From the NCBI RefSeq assembly GCF_018141445.1, contig NZ_CP058649.1, forward strand, positions 3,491,001-3,555,000: a stretch of 64,000 nt of DNA, written 5' to 3'. The position numbers were made by a program, and so were the translations under genes. A model generated the notes under the pieces. The model searched no databases. It saw only the letters and a program-made list of their open reading frames with translations, and was not told where the DNA came from. Below are positions 62,162-64,000 of the stretch, piece after piece (the stretch's first letter is position 1; each line of letters starts with the position of its first letter). Source of the DNA: Vallitalea pronyensis. GTDB lineage: Bacteria; Bacillota; Clostridia; Lachnospirales; Vallitaleaceae.

Positions 62162-64000
62162 TTAATATATGATAAAATCATTTAAATTTTCAAGTCTAAT
62201 TCCTCTTACGCCAGGTTCTATAAATACGCTAACACTATTTGAATCCACAGAAGGGTATATGAATACCATGTTAATATTTGTAAAGGATTCCACTTGAGCT
62301 TCATTGGTTAATGTTTCACCGGGTATAACATTATTGGTAACCCTGACTCTAAATATAAGCTCTAAACTATCACCAATACCAAGAAAAGGCACATTCCAAA
62401 AAATATAGTTTTCAGATACCACATAACTTGCAACCGTACCCGCCGGAGCAATGATACTTAATGGCACATAACTTAATCCTGCAGTGATACCACCGGGTTG
62501 GTCAATAACAATGATGTTATAGGCATCAGCTGAACCATCATTTGTAATGGTGATCCTGTATTCAATAATTTCGCCTGCAATGGCTTCTGTGGATACAACA
62601 TAATCTGCTTGACCCCGGGATACATTTCTTTCTCCTTTTACAGGTGCTATGTTAGGATTTCTTACAAATACATCAACTGTTCCCGTCTCTTCCATTGGTA
62701 GCCCGCTGGGTTCAGAATCCCAATTAACCCTACCTGTATTGGTTTGTGTTTCCGTATAGGTAGGAGGTGTAGGTGCAGAACTATCAATGAGTGCTCTGAA
62801 TGAATATACCAAAGTCACAGGTGCCAATGTTGCATCAACTATTGGGATAGTAGGCCATGTAATGATTTGCCCAACCACTGAAGACGGGTCTACTGGCATG
62901 GCGTCATTATCGTATGTTTGACCAATTGGCAGTACATCACTGATGACAACATTATATGCTGTTAAACCTTGAGGAACAGTCCAAGTAAGGGTATACCGTA
63001 CTGGGTCACCAACAACTCTATCATTTATATCTACTGTTTTAGTGATTGGCGCACTGGCAGTTGTTAATGTTTGACTAGCAGAACGCTCTAACCCAGGGTA
63101 TTGATAATTACTAAGATTAGGGTCAAATTGTTGAGAATAAGGTGACGTGGTATTGGCGTCATTTGTTAAGGAAATACCAGGCCCTATGCCTGCATCTACA
63201 ATTACTTGGTATGTGAGTTCTATAGCGTCATCAGGCTTTAATCGTAAAATCATCATATCTATTTGATCTGGGCTTGTAAAAACAGGTGCATTAAAAACAG
63301 GTGTCCCTGAAGAGGCTACTGCTGTTAAACTTCCCCCTACATACGTTAATAAATTTGGTATGACATCTGAAAAATCCACATCAAATGCATCCACAACTGT
63401 TCCATCCATATTCTGTGGGTTACTGATAACAATGGTATACGTATACACCTGTCCTGGTACGACGGCATTGGGTGTTGGACCAGCCACATTTTTCGTTAAT
63501 ACCATGTCAGGTTGACCAAAATTAACATCTATTTGATCTCTATCACTATATGCTATTCCTTCTGTATCTAATCCACTTAGTTTCACTAGATTAACATCTG
63601 TACCCTCAAAATCCACATCAAACATGGATACTTGAAAGTTAACCGTCCAATTGGCTGTACCTATGATAAAATTATCAAGCAACCACTCAACCCCATTATT
63701 ACCAGTTGGCGTTGGTCCTAAAATGGGCAAAAAAGGGTTATAGACAAGATTTGAAATACTAGCTGCATCTAATGTTAATGGTAAAAAGTCACTCACCAAG
63801 ATCTCTTTTTGTGTTGCATCATCAAAATAGAGATAATTAACTTGAAACTCAACTAGATCCCCAGGGGCAACTGCTGTTATGCCTGCAGGTTTTGGTGTAC
63901 CATCTCTATAATATACTTGCACCAGCTGTTTCATAATAGATGGTAACAATATCATCCCTGAACTACCTGAGCTATCAGGTGTTGGGGTAAAAGAATTAGC
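62162..64000 (-). CDS. DUF11-type repeat protein (5' partial)
   Basis: The C-terminal 612 residues of a larger protein: the frame is open to the window edge, and the ATG at 63955 lies within coding sequence (it is preceded in frame by TPTPDSSGSSG). Several repeats of about 120-150 residues, each a DUF11-like Ig fold, are visible: YTIVISNPQNMDGTVVDAFD, YTLTWTVPQGLTAYNVVISD and YRITITNDGSADAYNIIVID. Such domains make long stalks on surface or spore proteins. The C-terminus has no sortase motif or anchor. Element D follows. Start and full length cannot be determined here. Confidence 0.85.
   Translation of the reverse strand, partial: ANSFTPTPDSSGSSGMILLPSIMKQLVQVYYRDGTPKPAGITAVAPGDLVEFQVNYLYFDDATQKEILVSDFLPLTLDAASISNLVYNPFLPILGPTPTGNNGVEWLLDNFIIGTANWTVNFQVSMFDVDFEGTDVNLVKLSGLDTEGIAYSDRDQIDVNFGQPDMVLTKNVAGPTPNAVVPGQVYTYTIVISNPQNMDGTVVDAFDVDFSDVIPNLLTYVGGSLTAVASSGTPVFNAPVFTSPDQIDMMILRLKPDDAIELTYQVIVDAGIGPGISLTNDANTTSPYSQQFDPNLSNYQYPGLERSASQTLTTASAPITKTVDINDRVVGDPVRYTLTWTVPQGLTAYNVVISDVLPIGQTYDNDAMPVDPSSVVGQIITWPTIPIVDATLAPVTLVYSFRALIDSSAPTPPTYTETQTNTGRVNWDSEPSGLPMEETGTVDVFVRNPNIAPVKGERNVSRGQADYVVSTEAIAGEIIEYRITITNDGSADAYNIIVIDQPGGITAGLSYVPLSIIAPAGTVASYVVSENYIFWNVPFLGIGDSLELIFRVRVTNNVIPGETLTNEAQVESFTNINMVFIYPSVDSNSVSVFIEPGVRGIRLENLNDFIIY

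Noticed and set aside
1..64000. tRNA, rRNA, complete IS or prophage
   Set aside because: No cloverleaf or rRNA segments, no transposase, integrase or phage structural genes were recognised.

Overview
The window looks like chromosome of an AT-rich, anaerobic, Gram-positive Clostridia. Supporting signs are strong AGGAGG-type ribosome sites, a Firmicutes-type LexA box in front of ruvAB, ZapA, clostripain-family peptidase, YesMN-type two-component regulation, and molybdenum hydroxylase genes of the selenium-dependent purine-degrading type. The Vallitalea/Lachnospiraceae neighbourhood is my best guess, from general familiarity only; no rRNA or tRNA is present to test it.

Layout. (1) 1-7054: large repeat or surface-type proteins on the + strand: a partial RCC1-repeat protein, a DUF4489-like protein, a seven-repeat SBBP protein, and a secreted 913-residue protein with three C-terminal repeats. 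(2) 7135-10966: a flavin reductase, a class C beta-lactamase-like hydrolase and a secreted GH16 glycanase with an inserted domain, all on the - strand. (3) 11489-34951: a 23-kb purine-degradation and selenium-dependent molybdenum hydroxylase island. A long - strand series (PAS regulator, ygeY, ygeW, arcC, xdhA, xdhB, xdhC, a PLP enzyme, hydA, ade, a threonine-synthase-like enzyme, guaD) diverges from a + strand series (ssnA, ygfK, a fused xanthine dehydrogenase) across a 629-bp control region. (4) 35067-45058: an arabinose/ribose-type ABC importer with a YesMN two-component pair and a PocR/AraC regulator, then a UroD-like protein and a DUF1349 protein on the + strand. (5) 45099-48946: the molybdenum/selenium cofactor maturation operon (XdhC-type protein, THEP1-like NTPase, YqeC, MocA, YqeB) behind a consensus promoter. 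(6) 48947-61950: housekeeping and cell-envelope genes (EFR1-type ferredoxin, NUDIX, PBP and FtsW/RodA pair, U32 peptidase, ZapA, winged-helix protein, RuvAB, clostripain). (7) 62162-64000: a DUF11-type repeat protein running off the right edge.

How the island should work: deaminases (GuaD, Ade, SsnA) feed purines to two molybdenum hydroxylases. YgfK, hydantoinase-type HydA, YgeY, YgeW and carbamate kinase are expected to open the ring, release carbamoyl phosphate and make ATP. The maturation operon about 10 kb away should supply the selenium-modified cofactor. No purine permease and no classical YgeX are seen.

The most unusual signal is non-coding. Two intergenic elements (16207-16404 and 56734-56913) share a nested-stem architecture with compensatory base changes in several helices, and each contains two hairpins with the same AYGGAC hexaloop. 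Two other long palindromes (14218-14413 and 62003-62108) also sit between co-directional genes.
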